From Endothia cerciana (Eukaryota; Ascomycota; Sordariomycetes; Diaporthales; Cryphonectriaceae), in NCBI GenBank assembly GCA_026119935.1, contig JALRMH010000085.1:18894-82893 (forward strand): a stretch of DNA of 64,000 nt, written 5' to 3'. Positions 10,901 to 22,746 of the stretch are shown here, piece after piece. Under the pieces are notes generated by a model that had not been told where the DNA came from, did not search any database, and saw only the letters and a list, made by a program, of their open reading frames with translations. Both the position numbers and the translations under genes were made by a program. Every line of letters begins with the position of its first letter. Position 1 is the first letter of the stretch.

Positions 10901-11709
10901 CTACGCCCACCTGACAATCTCCCAGCTCGTCACACCCTCGTCGATGACGAGCCGGTGCTGGTCAATCTTCCATTCCGAATACATCGAACGCGCCGCCATC
11001 GCCGCCCGTCGATGGTCTGGCCCTACGCTTCCCTTCTTGGCATCCTCCTGTGATCTCCAGATGCAGGTCGCCAGGTTGCGCAGGTCCTGGTTGGGGGCAC
11101 CGAACCAGTACCTGTCAAGTGACGAGGGGTGTCAGTTCAGTTGTCGGTCCGCGGGTCAGGAAGGGCCGCATGCCCTCGCGGGCCCTAATCTGAGCCCCGG
11201 GGGGGGGGGGGGAAGATCATGGAAGGGGGGCGGGCCACTCACTTCAGGAACCCGCCACTGGCCATAGCCTCCGCGTGCGCCGCCTTGTCGAGTGCTCCCA
11301 GGTCCGGATATGCCGTGGTGGGCCTGATCTGCGATCGGAACGCGACAATGTACCACGACGTCCTCCTGAAGCCGTGTCGTCTCACTGTTGCCAGCTCCCT
11401 CACCCGCCGGACCACTTCCTCCCAGTTGAACCCCTCGACGTACGGTGCGGTGGCATAGTCATCCCGCACCGGCTCCATTCCTACCAGGGCCTCGCTCAGG
11501 ATTTGGCTCTCCGCCTCCAGTGTCTCCAGGTCAAGAAGGTGCTCCTGGCCCGTGTACGGGGAGGCCACCAGGTACCGCCGCGGGCTGAGCGACGCGGCTG
11601 CGGGCCTCGCGGCCCCCTCGTCCGGGACGAGCTCCTTTTCCGTCACCATGGCTGCTGCCTTGCCCCACGCCACAGTGTCTGTTGTCCCGATGGCGTCTAG
11701 GCCGGCCAT
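10901..11709 (-). CDS. Conserved fungal protein resembling UPF0643
   Basis: This is a protein of unknown function. Exon 1 is 11709-11243 and exon 2 is 11111-10901, joined over a 131-nt intron (GTGAGT...CAG) to give 225 residues. Exon 2 encodes the most recognisable stretch, KYWFGAPNQDLRNLATCIWR, then HHR-type basic residues and YSEWKIDQHRLVIDEG. That segment resembles the C-terminal block of the UPF0643 family (S. pombe SPAPB2B2.08), assigned from memory. Exon 1 carries another conserved-looking part, FNWEEVVRRVRELATVRRHGFRRT. No signal peptide or membrane segment is visible. The start at 11709 is the first ATG in frame. The family name is moderately sure; a function cannot be given. Confidence 0.75.
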
Positions 11710-13111
11710 GGCTGCAACGTACGCTTCAAAAAGATTGGCCGGTAGCTCTGTGCACGGGGAAACGACGCCCAGTCTGCCTGGTGCTAGACGTCTTGCGAAG
11801 CTCTGCTGTGTGTGCTCTCTCCAGCGGCCCGCCCACGCCTGGCAAAGACTCTCGACCTTGGGAAAGCTGCTTGCCTGGTGGGTGACGTTTTGTTCTCGTC
11901 GTTCTTCCCTGCAGGAGAGTTTTGTGTGGTTTCAGGGGGGAGGGGGACCGCTCATTAGTCCTCTGTGTAGTGCTGAGGCCTACGGCATTAAAGACAAGAA
12001 CGGTGCCCCCCTCAGCGCTCTTAGGACATGCGACACAGAAATGGCGAGCTCGGCTGGTCTTAGACCACCGGATACCAAGAAGACATGGCACGCCTGGGAG
12101 GATATTAAGGCATGTAGGCGTCGTACAAGGATCAGGTTTTGTCGAGCCGATATCTGTGGGCTTATCTCCAAGCCTCCCATAGGCAATCTGACACCGGTGG
12201 GTTGTTCGCTTTTTGTCCGTCTTGAATCAGAACGTCTACTGGCGCATCACGACTGCAACATTATCAATGCCCTCCCGACCTGAGTCTCTCGGTACTCGTG
12301 GCGCCGCCCGTCACTCGAGGTACCTAACTTACCCGTCGACGCTCCAGCTTCAAACTTAGCGCCTGGCATTGCTCCCTGGCGGCGCAAATGGCGCCATAGC
12401 CTGTATTCCGTTCCCGTCAAGGGCAATGCCTTCTTCTTGGGAGGACGGCCCAGCCGCTTTGAGATCATCCCAGCCTGCCGCATGAGCCAGACTTAGCCGC
12501 GCCTGGATGTTCTCCAGGGTCCTTTCTTGTCAGTGTCCGGGGGCCGTTGGTACTCACCGCTCGTGCTCTCACATGCCGGGAGGCGGGCCCACACCCGCCC
12601 GAGTCGAGTCACCCTGACGCATGCTCTAGCGACGCGCGTGTTATCCCCCCCTCGATGCCGAATCAAGACGCAGGACAGCCCCAAGGTGAAAGGTGCAGGA
12701 ATGATATCTGATATGGCGGGATATTAGGATTGGCCCTCTGTACGGCAAGCACCTCGTTGATCTCTGCGGATCTCTGCAGCGATCACATATGCAGAGGGGG
12801 TGCAGGGGTGGAGGTTCTCTTAGCCATGCGCGGGAGCACATGGCAAATCAGCGGACCACATGGGCTAGATCTCTACTAGCTGTAGCACTCCTCGAGCCCT
12901 CCGGCGCCTCCGCACCGCTTGAGCTACCATTTTGGGGTCTGATACGGGTCACGTCCCGGTGTCCATGAATCTATTCGCGACTGCAGGTTGTATTGAGCCG
13001 GGGCCCATCGGTAGGGTGCGTTGTACAACATGGCCCTCAGACTTCCTCATCTCCTCGGCGTGGTTATCTGGAGGCCTGCTGGCCACATGCAGGCAAGCCA
13101 AGCTGACTCGA
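11710..13111. other. Intergenic region of ~1.4 kb
   Basis: This is the upstream region of the UPF0643-like gene and the 3' side of the mitochondrial carrier gene. Several open frames cross it on both strands, but none shows a conserved motif or a consistent splice model. I see no gene. Confidence 0.5.
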
Positions 13112-14736
13112 TCACAGGTCCTCATCTTCACCGGCTGCGCCTTTCAACCATACTTTGGCAACTTCATATGTGGCTAGGTACAGCCCGCTGCCAATGGCGG
13201 TCCATCCAGCTCGGAGAAGACCGCCCCTGAACAGACCTTTGATGCCTCTCTCCCGGTACACAAGGCGGGCTACCTGCATGCCGCTCATATTCTGCCGCCC
13301 TGGTGCCTCCCCGGTCTGCCCTGCAGCGACGTGCATGGTCGCCTCTCTCGCTTGAGACCCGGATCCCCGGCACTGCTGCTCATGCCTTCCGGCTTGGGCA
13401 GCCCTCTCCTCCCCGGCAGAGAGCATCATGCGGGTCTTGACCACATCCGTGGGCGTCGTGATCACCGCTGCCACTGCCCCGGATCCGGCAGCACTCGCCC
13501 CGTTGACGTAGGCCGTCTCGAGCAGCCCTCGCGTCAGCGCCCCCTTCTCGATCTTCCTCTCCCCGCCACCCACCCTCCCGATCCGTCCCTGACGGTGGCG
13601 TCCGTCCTGCGGTCCCCCCCACTCCCAGATCCGCCGCCGCACCGCCTCGAAGATGGGGAACTGGATCGCCGTGAACGGCAGGTTGCGAGCCACCAGGGCT
13701 GTGTAGCCCGTCAGCAGGCGGTGCGCGGCGCCCGACGCCCCGCCGGACTGGGAGACCATGCGCAGCGCCTGGACCGAGGTGCTGTTGCTCCACCCGCCTG
13801 CGCTTCCGCTACCGCCACCGGGCCTCGAGCGGACCATCTGGGCGTTCTGCTTGATGACCTCGGCGGGCGTGAGGACGAGACATGACGCCAGCTCTGCGGT
13901 GGCCGAGGCCAGGGAGTGGATGAGGGGCGCGGGCACGGCGAGGCCATCGGGGAGGGGAAGACGTTTGAGTATGGTGGAGTAGAACGTCTTTGTGGCCTCG
14001 TAGGTTGTGAAGAAGATGCCGGCTGCGAGACATATCAGTAAGTGAGTTCTGGTCCTCGTCAAGCGCCCACCCAACCCAACCTCTGCCTCTCCCCCCCCCC
14101 CCCCCAAAAACAGAGAAAAGAGAAAAGAGATAGGCCGGGGCGGCTACTCACCTGCCGGAAGGGTGGCTATGATAACGCTCCCCACCCCTTGGTAGAGCCC
14201 CCGGAAGACGGTAGCTCGGGACTGTTTGGCGGCACCGGAATCCGCGAAGGTCTTAAGGTAGTCCCGACTCTGGTACCGGGTCTTGATGGTGTCGAGGGGA
14301 TAGATGAGGAGGTCGATCGTGAAGGCAGCGGCTGCGCCTGCCTACAATCACAATGAGGAGTCAGCCTGTATTGCCTCGCTGCACCAATCTTGTCCAACGG
14401 CGAGGGTTCGCCAGAATATCGTCCGATGTTACACATTTGCCTTGGGCGATCCAAGTGTCTCAAGAGTGCCCAGCCTGAGGCTGTAAGCCCGACTACGACA
14501 CCATATCCTGCGCCCGAGCTCGACCATGCATCGTGTTGACAAGTGACGAGGTCGTATATGTCAGAACTAGGACCAAGCAGCTTCTGACGACAGATCAATG
14601 GTGTCCTGGGACCGGTCTTCTCCAAGGCTTCGTGCAGAGCATACGTCCAAATCTGACGTTCCGAAAGCACGAGGCAGACAAGGCGTGTGGTCTCAGACTG
14701 ACTTACCAATACGATGTCCGTGTTTGAGTTGCTCAT
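13112..14736 (-). CDS. Mitochondrial carrier family protein (S-adenosylmethionine carrier-like)
   Basis: This is a six-helix SLC25 transporter of the inner mitochondrial membrane. Three exons, 14736-14707, 14341-14152 and 14022-13112, give 376 residues. The tiny first exon encodes MSNSNTDIVL, ends at a strong GTAAGT donor and joins in phase 0 to AGAAAAFTIDLLIYPLDTIKTR. All three carrier signatures are present: YPLDTIKTR, LTPAEVIKQN and TTPTDVVKTR. The second motif with its KQ, and the short first repeat, resemble yeast Pet8/SLC25A26, which exchange cytosolic SAM for SAH. The protein is longer than the usual ~300 residues because of polar insertions in the matrix loops (GGWSNSTS; PQDGRHRQGRIGR; about 50 residues after MLSAGEERAAQ). 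Another SLC25 substrate is possible. Confidence 0.85.
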
Positions 14737-15157
14737 TTCATGATAACCATGAAAATCATACCCGCTAAGCAGAGGAGAACAGAACACTGCCTGAGGATTC
14801 CCCATGCCAGCCAAGAAGAGAGTCCATGTGGCTGCAGCCGTTCAATGACATCAGCGTTCGGCTCAGGATCTATGAATTGTCTTAGTCAGCAACCCCCCCC
14901 CCCCAAATTTTCTCTTCTCAGACTGGGGGAGACATAAGAGGCGGTTTGGATGCGGGAATGGGTGGTGAGAGACACTTGATGCTATTTTTTGACACGCCGG
15001 AACTCTCACGTACTTATACTATTACGACGAGAGACCAAGTCAGGTGTGATCAGATACACAGACGAGGAGCATTCCGTGGCCTACCACCAAGAGACCTCCA
15101 CCGCCATGTCCGACCAGACACAGGTCCAGCATAGACAGGTACTACAGATAGGAGGCA
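14737..15157. other. Intergenic, between carrier promoter and PEBP 3' end
   Basis: About 420 bases with a C-run near 14889. An alternative short frame (14814 downward) was considered as first exon of the carrier but does not splice in phase. No other gene is seen. Confidence 0.55.
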
Positions 15158-15774
15158 CTAGTTACTGTTGAAGTAGTTGGCGGCCAGGACCTCCCCCAGC
15201 CCCAGCTTCTTCTCCCAGTCGTCCAGGCTCGCCCACATCCGGCTCATATTTCCCAGGGGCTTGCCGCCCGCGGGGGCAAACTGCTCGGCGTCGAGACCCT
15301 CGGGCTGCTCATACAAGAAGAAGCTGTACCGGTGCGGGGAGCTGCCGGGAGGAGGCGCCGGCCCGATGTAGTTGGCGATGAAGGGCCCTGTAGGCTCGAG
15401 GGGTTCCGAGGGGGATGGTGCCTTCATCCCCGGCTGGATCCAGTGCAGGATTGGGCCGAGCACGCCAAAGGAGGGGAACGGGGCATCCAGGTCCAGACTG
15501 ATGACTACGTAGCTCTTGGAGGCCGATGCGGCGCTGTAGGTGAGCTTCGGCGGTGACTGAGCATCTAGACGAGAGGGTTCAGTAGGGCCACGATGAAAAA
15601 CCAGGCCCCGATCAAGAGCCAGGAGCTCCGATGGGGGGGGGGGGGCTCACCAGCACGTGGGACATATTGCCCTGGCTCGCCGGTCGTATGATTCCCAATA
15701 GTCAACCCAAGCACCTTGGAGGGGTCGTTCTTGATGAGTCCGAGAGCCCTCTCGACCTTCGTGTTTGATGGCAT
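15158..15774 (-). CDS. Phosphatidylethanolamine-binding protein (PEBP) family
   Basis: This is a small soluble PEBP/RKIP-fold protein. Fungal members include carboxypeptidase Y inhibitor Tfs1 and mitochondrial ribosome-associated forms. Exon 1 (15774-15651) and exon 2 (15564-15158) join in phase 1 over an 86-nt intron containing a G-run, giving 176 residues. Motifs seen are the ligand-pocket strand VVISLDLDAPFPS, GPILHW with the pocket His, and the family signature around NYIGPAPPPGSSPHRYSF followed by FLYEQP. No signal peptide is apparent at MPSNTKVERALGLIKN, so an intracellular location is likely. The in-frame codons upstream of 15774 lack an ATG, which supports this start. Confidence 0.92.
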
Positions 15775-16422
15775 GACGACTGACTGCCGGAGGTCCAACA
15801 AGATATCCGAATGTCAAGCTGCCGCCAGGATGTTCATGACACTTGCAAGATTATTATACTAGACAGGGAAGACCACACATGCTGAGGGAAAGGGAGGTGG
15901 GGGGGGGGGGGGAATGGTCATGTCCTTTTTGACGCCAGCGTCTCCCCATGCTAACGGACTTTACTGTCGATCTCAAGGCTAAAGTCCGAGCACGAAGGCA
16001 ACGACACAAAACCATCGTATCATGACCGGAAACAACAGTCGTATCTCCAGGTCGAGGAGAGGCTGCTCACAAGGTGCCGACAGTACCTCGCCTGTGAACC
16101 TCGCCGGCTCAGGTCCAGCCCAGTTCCAGCCTGGAAATCTGAAGAGGAAGACGAGCTTTTCGTAGACCTTAATTGCGATGATCCCAGACCTATGACTATG
16201 AGTAGCCCACCTAGGTAAACAGACGTCGAACACGTTCCTGGAGACACGACAGATGTCTGGGGGCTCCACAATTTTCTTGAAGCCGGCTACCGCTACACGG
16301 TCCCAGAGACATACCCCCGATGACGATATCCGTCCACCACGGTCGTTCATTTCATACATCGGATGCCCAAGATATTGTTATCGTCCTTCAGGTGCATCGA
16401 ACTCCCTGGTCTGGCGATCCGC
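15775..16422. other. Intergenic, ~650 bases
   Basis: PEBP promoter side plus the 3' side of the small membrane protein gene. There is a G-run at about 15899-15912. An open frame at 15979-16359 on the minus strand ends in a hydrophobic stretch but has no start context or splice partner, and I do not annotate it. Confidence 0.5.
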
Positions 16423-16992
16423 TCAAACACCCAGGCCCATGAAGATGGCAGAGACGATTCCCCAGGCGAATCCGCCAACAGAGCTGACACCGTCGCACAT
16501 GATGACCAGGAAGCCGATGGAAGCGAAGCCGTAGGTGATGCTGGCGATGGTGATGTCTCTCCAGGCGACAGGAGGTCGCCGGGGCTCCTGGGGGCTTGCC
16601 GCGAAGAAGCTGGGACGCGGCATGGAGCCCGGGACAGACATGACGGGGAAACGGGCATTCAGGGCGTCGGGGGCGCTGTCGAATAGGTCGTTAATGACAA
16701 GAGGATGGTCGATCTTGTCGACCTTGAGATTCTTGAAGGTCGCCTTGGCGGTTACGGTGATATTGCTCCCGTCGGGGTCGGCCTCGGACTCGGGGCTGAG
16801 CTGCTGCTCCTGCTGGACCTTCTTCCTAGCGTCCTGCGTGCCGCAGAAGTGTCAGTAATGCCTCCAGAGCCTGAAAAATACTGCGTCGTATATTGGTTTC
16901 CTCCTGGGGGGGCTGGATATATGGCTACGTACCTCGGAGCTGGGTGCGCTGACGCGTCGATAAGAACCGCGGCTGCCGTTGTCGCGTGCCAT
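16423..16992 (-). CDS. Small fungal membrane protein, two C-terminal helices (unknown function)
   Basis: I do not recognise the family. Exon 1 (16992-16933, beginning MARDNGSRGSYRRVSAPSSE) and exon 2 (16833-16423) join in phase 0 over a 99-nt intron with a GTACGT donor, giving 156 residues. The N-terminal two thirds are polar: a basic/Ser-rich start, an acidic Gln-rich stretch (QQEQQLSPESEADPDG), then a strand-like region (NITVTAKATFKNLKVDKI). The last ~45 residues hold two hydrophobic helices (around ITIASITYGFASIGFLVIM and GGFAWGIVSAIFMGLGV) separated by CDGVSS, which suggests a hairpin membrane anchor with the N-terminus on one side. There is no signal peptide. The exon structure and codon usage look like those of neighbouring real genes. 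Confidence 0.75.
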
Positions 16993-18086
16993 TGTTGCTG
17001 TATCCCCTGATGGTCTGATGATCTCTCGACGAGAACGCTTGATCGATGACTGAGGAAGTCACTGCAACCGAAAGGCCAGGCGAGACGAATCTGAAGGTCG
17101 CTGGGGTTGATAACAAAGTCGAGGGACAGCGGGCAAACGGATGGGGGGGAAGTGACTGGTGCCTGCCCACGATTCAACGCGCCTGGCACAAAACCGAAAG
17201 TGCATTTGGGAGAGACCCAGGCCTGTAATTTTTTGGTAACGACGAGAAAAAAATATTCCGAGTCTCCCAAATCTGGCCTCTACTGTGACGCCCAAGGTTC
17301 GCTGCCAGTTCGTGGTGTGCATCAGCCAGGGTGGTGACAGGGCACACTATCAAAGCTTTGCTTACCCAGACAAGGCCAGCTTCTCAGGAGCTGGAGACAA
17401 CAAGAAATGGATTCACTCGTTCAGGCTATGACGAGACAAATATCTACACAGCCAGATGGCCAACAGTATATGTTAATAAGGAGAAGGATCAGGGTCCACC
17501 AGACGTTGTAACATCCTCCCCGCTCTCTCTGTCCTAGAAGACACTCGGGCCCTGGGCAATAAGCATTTCTGTTCTTTCTATCCCTTGGATGCCTACACCT
17601 TGATGCATATAATCATGTGTTGCCTTTTTGCTTCAAAGTAGATTCGACTCCATTACTTACCAATCGAGATGGCCTAGCTCCGTTTTACAGCCCAAGAACT
17701 GGGGGCCGGAGGACGAGTTGTCCATGCTAGGTGGAATCTGAAGCAATACGCAATTTTTCATATTAAGATTAACAATCTTAGAGGTAGAGACAGAACCTGC
17801 TGGTGGGTCATGGGCAAAGTTCTGACTGTGCGACTACAGAGGAGCGCCCACCAGAAGGGGATGGGCTGAACATAAGAGGGCTAGTCAGATATCGACGAGA
17901 ATTCATCATTTGTGGACATAAAGTAACGGACAATTCTGATGGGAATATGGAGAAAATACCGATTATATGTCAGCCTGTTCATACATTAATAAAATCTACT
18001 ACAACAAAGTATATATAATCATTTGGCAACTACCAGGCAGCTCACTGAGAGGCCAGACAACCTGTCATCCGCATTGCTTCATCTCA

Positions 18087-18133
<47 letters not shown>

Positions 18134-18930
18134 CATGAGCCCTTCATTCTCTTCTGAACTAACTGAGCGAGGTTGCCCTGGGCTGTTCCTGCGATTCGAA
18201 AAAGCCATGCCACCTCTCAGATTGTCCACGTAGTTAGGCCAGGGACTGAGATGCTCTGCCAAAGACGGAACACTTGACAAGTACCTATGTTGATTAGTAG
18301 GCACTGGTTGATTGAGAGTTTTTTGTGTACTCGAAGTGCAGCCATGACGCGAGCGACAATGGCATGTCAGACTTCCTTGCGCTGGAGCTTCTGTTGCGAT
18401 GATAGTGCTGCCCGTATTTGGTGTCAGTCCCATCCAACCCTTTATCTGTACATGTTTCTTCCTTCTTGTGAGCCACCAACCCGTTGCCAGTCTTACGATT
18501 CCACCTCTCAACTTGCCAAACCCTTGGCTCGCAGACGGAATGATTGGTGTATAAGCCTGGAGAAACGTGAACATCAATCGCATTAATGACTATGAATTCA
18601 TGCATTTTGTTATGCCCGAGCCCAGTACGAGAAATGCAGCGCAAGACAGGCGGCAACAGGCCTTATGAGTGCGTGGCGGTATCAAGTTCATCAATTCCAT
18701 ATCCGTTATGCCATCGTCCCACCAACGAAAGATCACATGCCACGGTCCCGTGATGGTAAAAGCAAACCAAGGAATTTTCTCTCCGCGCCTATCCATAACA
18801 CCGACAAGGCTCCTCCCGTCCAGCCCAAGTCACGAACCACTGGACTCCCCACGGTCGGCCGGGTTCGCCATGGCGAGGAAGGTCAACCGGGGCCTTCCAA
18901 TTGAGCTTGCAGAACCAGGGAATCAGCTCC
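16993..18930. other. Intergenic region of ~1.9 kb
   Basis: AT-richer than its neighbours, with a (TA)n tract at 18090-18134. No frame shows recognisable domains or plausible splicing. Confidence 0.5.
18090..18134. repeat. (TA)n microsatellite
   Basis: About 45 bases of AT dinucleotides in an intergenic region. Confidence 0.93.
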
Positions 18931-20832
18931 TCACAGCTCCTCCTTGACTTTCTCCTTGGCATCGCCGGCAGTCTTCTGCGCGGCACCAGCACCGGCATTG
19001 AGCTGATCGATGACCCACTGCCACGTATCTCGCACGGTCTCGCTGATCTTTGCGAAGAGAGTCTCAGACGGAGAGTTGGTGCCGTAACGCCAGTAGGTGG
19101 ACTGCTTGCGTGCGTAGGCTCGCAGCTGATCAACGGTTGATCCTTGGGGAACAGACTGTACACGCAACATTAGCAGCCCCTCCTATACAGTGTCCTGACG
19201 ACATTGGGTGATGCCCGAGGTAGACGGCAAACGGGACGGCGCGGGACTCACCACTCCATAGCTGTCGAGGTAACTCTTGAGGTCGCTCTCGCTCCACGTG
19301 CTGAAGGCGCTGGACTTGACCGAGTCGGTCGCCTTGCTAAGGTAGCTAGTAGCGGAGGCGTAGTGGGTGCCGCCGGCGGATGAGGCAGATGCGTAGGCAG
19401 ATTGCGCGGCGCTGACAAGCTCATCACGGGTGGCACCAGTCTTCTCGGCGGTCTTCTTGGCTGCAGCATCTCCATTCTTCTGGAGATAGTCCTTCAGGTT
19501 CTCGATGGAGTAGTCGTCAAATGACCAAGTGTTCCATCCATTTGCAGCCTTGTGAGAGTTCTTGCGAACCAGAGCGCGGAGCTCGTCAGTCTTGGACGCC
19601 TGGGGCACAGGAACGCCACGGGCATCCAGATATGACTTGAGACGGCTCTCGGACCAAGTGTCCACGGCCTTGTTGAAGGCATCCTGGGCGGCCAGTGAAG
19701 CGTCGTGAGTGGCCTTTGCATACTGGTTGCCGGCCTTGGAGGTGGCAGCTCCGAAGGCAGAAACGGCGGTGCCAGAGACGGTATCGCCGAGGAAGTCAGC
19801 CCTGTGCTTGCGGACGAGCGCACGGAGCTCATCAAGCTTGGTGCCCTGAGGAACTGTAGCAGCACAGGTCAGCAATGCAATCCCCGGACGCGTCCCGTGG
19901 TTGCCATACCTGGAATGCTGTTCTTGTCACAGAACTCCTTCAGCTGCGTCTCGCTCCATGCATCAATTACCATATCAGTGAGTGTCGAGTAGGCGGACTG
20001 TGCGCTGGCGGTGGCGCTGTTGAGCTGCTCCTGGGACTTGAGGTAAGCCAGGCGGGAGTTCCGGCGGACCGAAGCAATAAGCTTGTCGCGCTGAACATCT
20101 GGGTCAGTACGGGTCTCGTCGAGTGATGAAGAGCGGCTCCAACTTACAGTGCTGGGTTGGGGGGCAGGGATCCCATTTGTGTCGAGCCACTCCTTGAGGT
20201 CGGATTCGGTCCAAGTCTCATACAGCCAGTTGCCGGGATAGCTGGTAGCCTCGCCAAGCTTCTGAGCGACGGTGTCGTAGCTGCCTCGGGCCTTGGAAAG
20301 GATGGTATCACGCTCGCGGGGTTGAGGGACTGTAGGATGGAAGTCAGCACACGAGCCGTTAGGGGCCACCCAGACCCGCGGTAGACTGACCAGGGATTCC
20401 GTTGTGGTCGCAGAAGGCCTTGAGCTGGCTCTCGGTCCAGGTATCGAGGATCCAGTCCTTGACGCTGCCATAGGCATCGGATGCCTTGTCGTCAGTCTCG
20501 TACCAGAGCCCCTGGACCTGGCTGACGAGCGAGTCCTTGTTCGCCTTGGCAGAGTCCTGGACGTCGACGCCCTTCTGCTGGAGGTAGCCTGTCAGCTGTG
20601 CGGTGTCCCAGCTCTTGTAGGGTGCGGCGACGTAGTCGTCCCAGTTCTTCTGGATGAGCTTCTCGAGGTCCTTGCGGTCGGCAGGAGTGGGGTAAGGGAT
20701 GTCGTGGTCGGAAAGCCACCGCTCGAGCTCGGTCTCATGCCACTTGTTGTAAGCAGCCTTGGAGAACCAGGTGCTGGCAAGCGCAGCATCGGCCACAAGG
20801 GCGACGGAGACGAGGGCCTTGAACAGCCTCAT
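18931..20832 (-). CDS. Ish1/Msc1-type stress protein with eight Ish1 repeats
   Basis: This is a secretory-route protein related to S. pombe Ish1 and yeast Msc1 (stress-responsive, nuclear envelope/ER). Five exons, 20832-20391, 20329-20148, 20090-19910, 19853-19252 and 19155-18931, are all phase-consistent and give 543 residues. A signal peptide is visible (MRLFKALVSVALVADAALAS). Then come eight units built on W-(S/T)-E-(S/T)-x-L-K-x-(Y/W/F)-L/C-D-x-x-G/N-(V/I)-P-x-P-Q followed by DELRALVRKN-like helices. Examples are TWTESDLKEWLDTNGIPAPQ and TWSESRLKSYLDARGVPVPQ; unit 7 is divergent. The C-terminus is short and charged (DAKEKVKEEL). Acceptor choice for intron 2 was decided by phase and by alignment of the repeat (PQPST|RDKL). 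There is no KDEL-type signal in exact form. Confidence 0.92.
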
Positions 20833-21362
20833 GACGGCGTATGTCTGGGCGATCCAGAGGTAGTGTTACGGGGTGGATAGCAGTCAGTAGGCTGAGGCCG
20901 GAGGCGAAGGATGGCGTTTAGGGGTGGGGGGAGGCAGATGGGGAGGACGACGATAAACGGAACGGGTCTGTTCTGGAGGGAGTAGCTTAGGTGGCTGTCT
21001 GGTGATGATGTTGGGGAGGGAGAGGTGTCTGGGCAGAGGCTGGGAGTAGAGGTAGGAGAAGGGCAGCCCCCAGGCGGGAGGAGCTGTCAGAGCTGGTGAG
21101 GTCAATCGATCACGTCACTGGTGCCTTGTGGAAGGTGGCTTGCTCTGATGCCTGGCAGCGGCAGGCGTGTGGGATCTAATTGGCAGTGGTCTCGGCCTCG
21201 CCTTGCACCTTGGTCTGCGGGTGGTGAGTCCAGTGTGGTCCACCATAGTCTAGTGTGGCTAGACTTCTCTGGAACCCGCGCGTTTGACGTTGCCAGCATC
21301 GCAAGCGGACTAACCGGCGACAGGGTACATGTCATATGCAGAGAGGAAGCAGATACGGGCGA

Positions 21363-21389
21363 GACACACACACACACACACACACACAC
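21363..21389. repeat. (CA)n microsatellite
   Basis: Dinucleotide CA repeat of about 27 bases, intergenic. Confidence 0.92.
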
Positions 21390-22684
21390 GGCTACACCTG
21401 TTTCCACCTGCGCCACCTGTAGTTCACATCGCTGAGCGCCACCTGTGGTACCCAGCGAGGAACCCACCTCTGACTGCAGGCTGGAGGCGGAGGGAGAGAG
21501 CACGGCCCCCCAAACCCCCCCGAGGGTACATAGTATACGGCAGCACAACAAAGAGAAATTATGTCATGCCAGTCTGCCCTGAGACGCGCCTCCTCGCTCC
21601 TCCTGCGACGGAGCTTTCAGTCCTGTACAGTACCATCCCTACGCCATGACGTAGTCGTCCAACGGTCCTGGGGCGGCGAGGTACATCGTACTGTACTGTA
21701 CATATCTGCGAGGGACAAGAAAGCCGCCACGGGCTCGGAAGGGGGTGGGGGGGGTATCTCTGTTGTCTGGACTGACCTTCAACAGTATCGTCTCGTCATA
21801 CTGGAGCTCGAAGCGTGAACATGCCAGCCCATCGAGATTTATTCGCCCGCGCCCCCGACGTCTTGCCCCCCCCCAAAGAGGCCGACCGGTCAGAACGCTC
21901 CGGTGATGTCATCTCATAACCCCTGCCCATGTGGAGGAGCTTGGGCCGCTTCCCCACAAACAGCCATCCCCAAAATGGCCTGAAGCCTGATAACTCCAGG
22001 CAGCCCTAACCCTTCCAACAGCAGGGCATCCAGACTATGTACGTCCGTAGTTCGCAGGCAGTTCGCACGGTTGATGGTTAGGAGAGACTACTAGGATAGT
22101 GTGTAGGATGATGTTGCAGCAGATTGCGTATGGAGGTTGTTTGTTAGAAGTCGGTTGCATGGAGTACTGATCGTATGTTTCGAGGTCTAGAGCGCTACCA
22201 AGGTGAATTCCTTGTGAACAGGGAATATAATCTATTCGTTGGCATGATAAAAGGATTTATACTGTACTTTTGTCTTTTTGTTATTATTTAATTTAATTTA
22301 TTTTTTTTAAAAAGGAAAGGGGCGGATAGTCAGCAAACCCTAACCCTCAGGTTTCTGTCATGCCGGATGCGACACCTTCACAAAAGATCAGCCTTAGGCT
22401 CAAGGGCAGGGATTTTTCTTTAGGGTGGGGGGAGGGGTTTTCTCTTTCTTTTTGGAGTGTACATTTTAGAGGCGCCATGTGTAAAGAAAAAAGAAAAAAA
22501 AAAAAGGATCAGGGCACTTCTCCTGCCAGATTGTCATTATAATTTAATCTCCCCATTTCTTTCTTAAGCACAGACCGTATAGGGCCAGTGCTCAGACCTA
22601 AGGATTCTTGCCGTTGTCTGCCGGTTGGCTCCTTCCTTCACACGAGAGAGAGCCACGGTGAACCAAAGCCTGAGCTTCCAGCTG

Positions 22685-22706
22685 TGCCTGCCTGCCTGCC
22701 TGCCTG
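22685..22706. repeat. (CTGC)n tetranucleotide repeat
   Basis: Five CTGC-type units just upstream of the tRNA ligase frame. Confidence 0.88.
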
Positions 22707-22746
22707 GCCGTCTGCACACTTATACCGCGCCTGACTTGTCTGGCAG

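Larger units (their letters stand above)
20833..22746. other. Intergenic region of ~1.9 kb between divergent genes
   Basis: This is the shared upstream region of the Ish1-type gene (minus) and tRNA ligase (plus). It holds a (CA)n tract at 21363-21389, A/T-rich runs at 22280-22315 and a CTGC repeat at 22685-22706. No gene is supported. Confidence 0.55.

Noticed and set aside
11552..12283. 243-codon plus-strand frame
   Set aside because: Half overlaps the UPF0643-like gene antisense, and the rest has no protein-like pattern.
14710..14814. Alternative first exon of the mitochondrial carrier starting at an upstream Met with a GTATGA donor
   Set aside because: The resulting phase does not match the acceptor at 14342; the GTAAGT donor at 14706 with the short MSNSNTDIVL exon fits.
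22335..22350. Telomere-like CCCTAACCCT
   Set aside because: Only about one and a half units inside an ordinary intergenic region.
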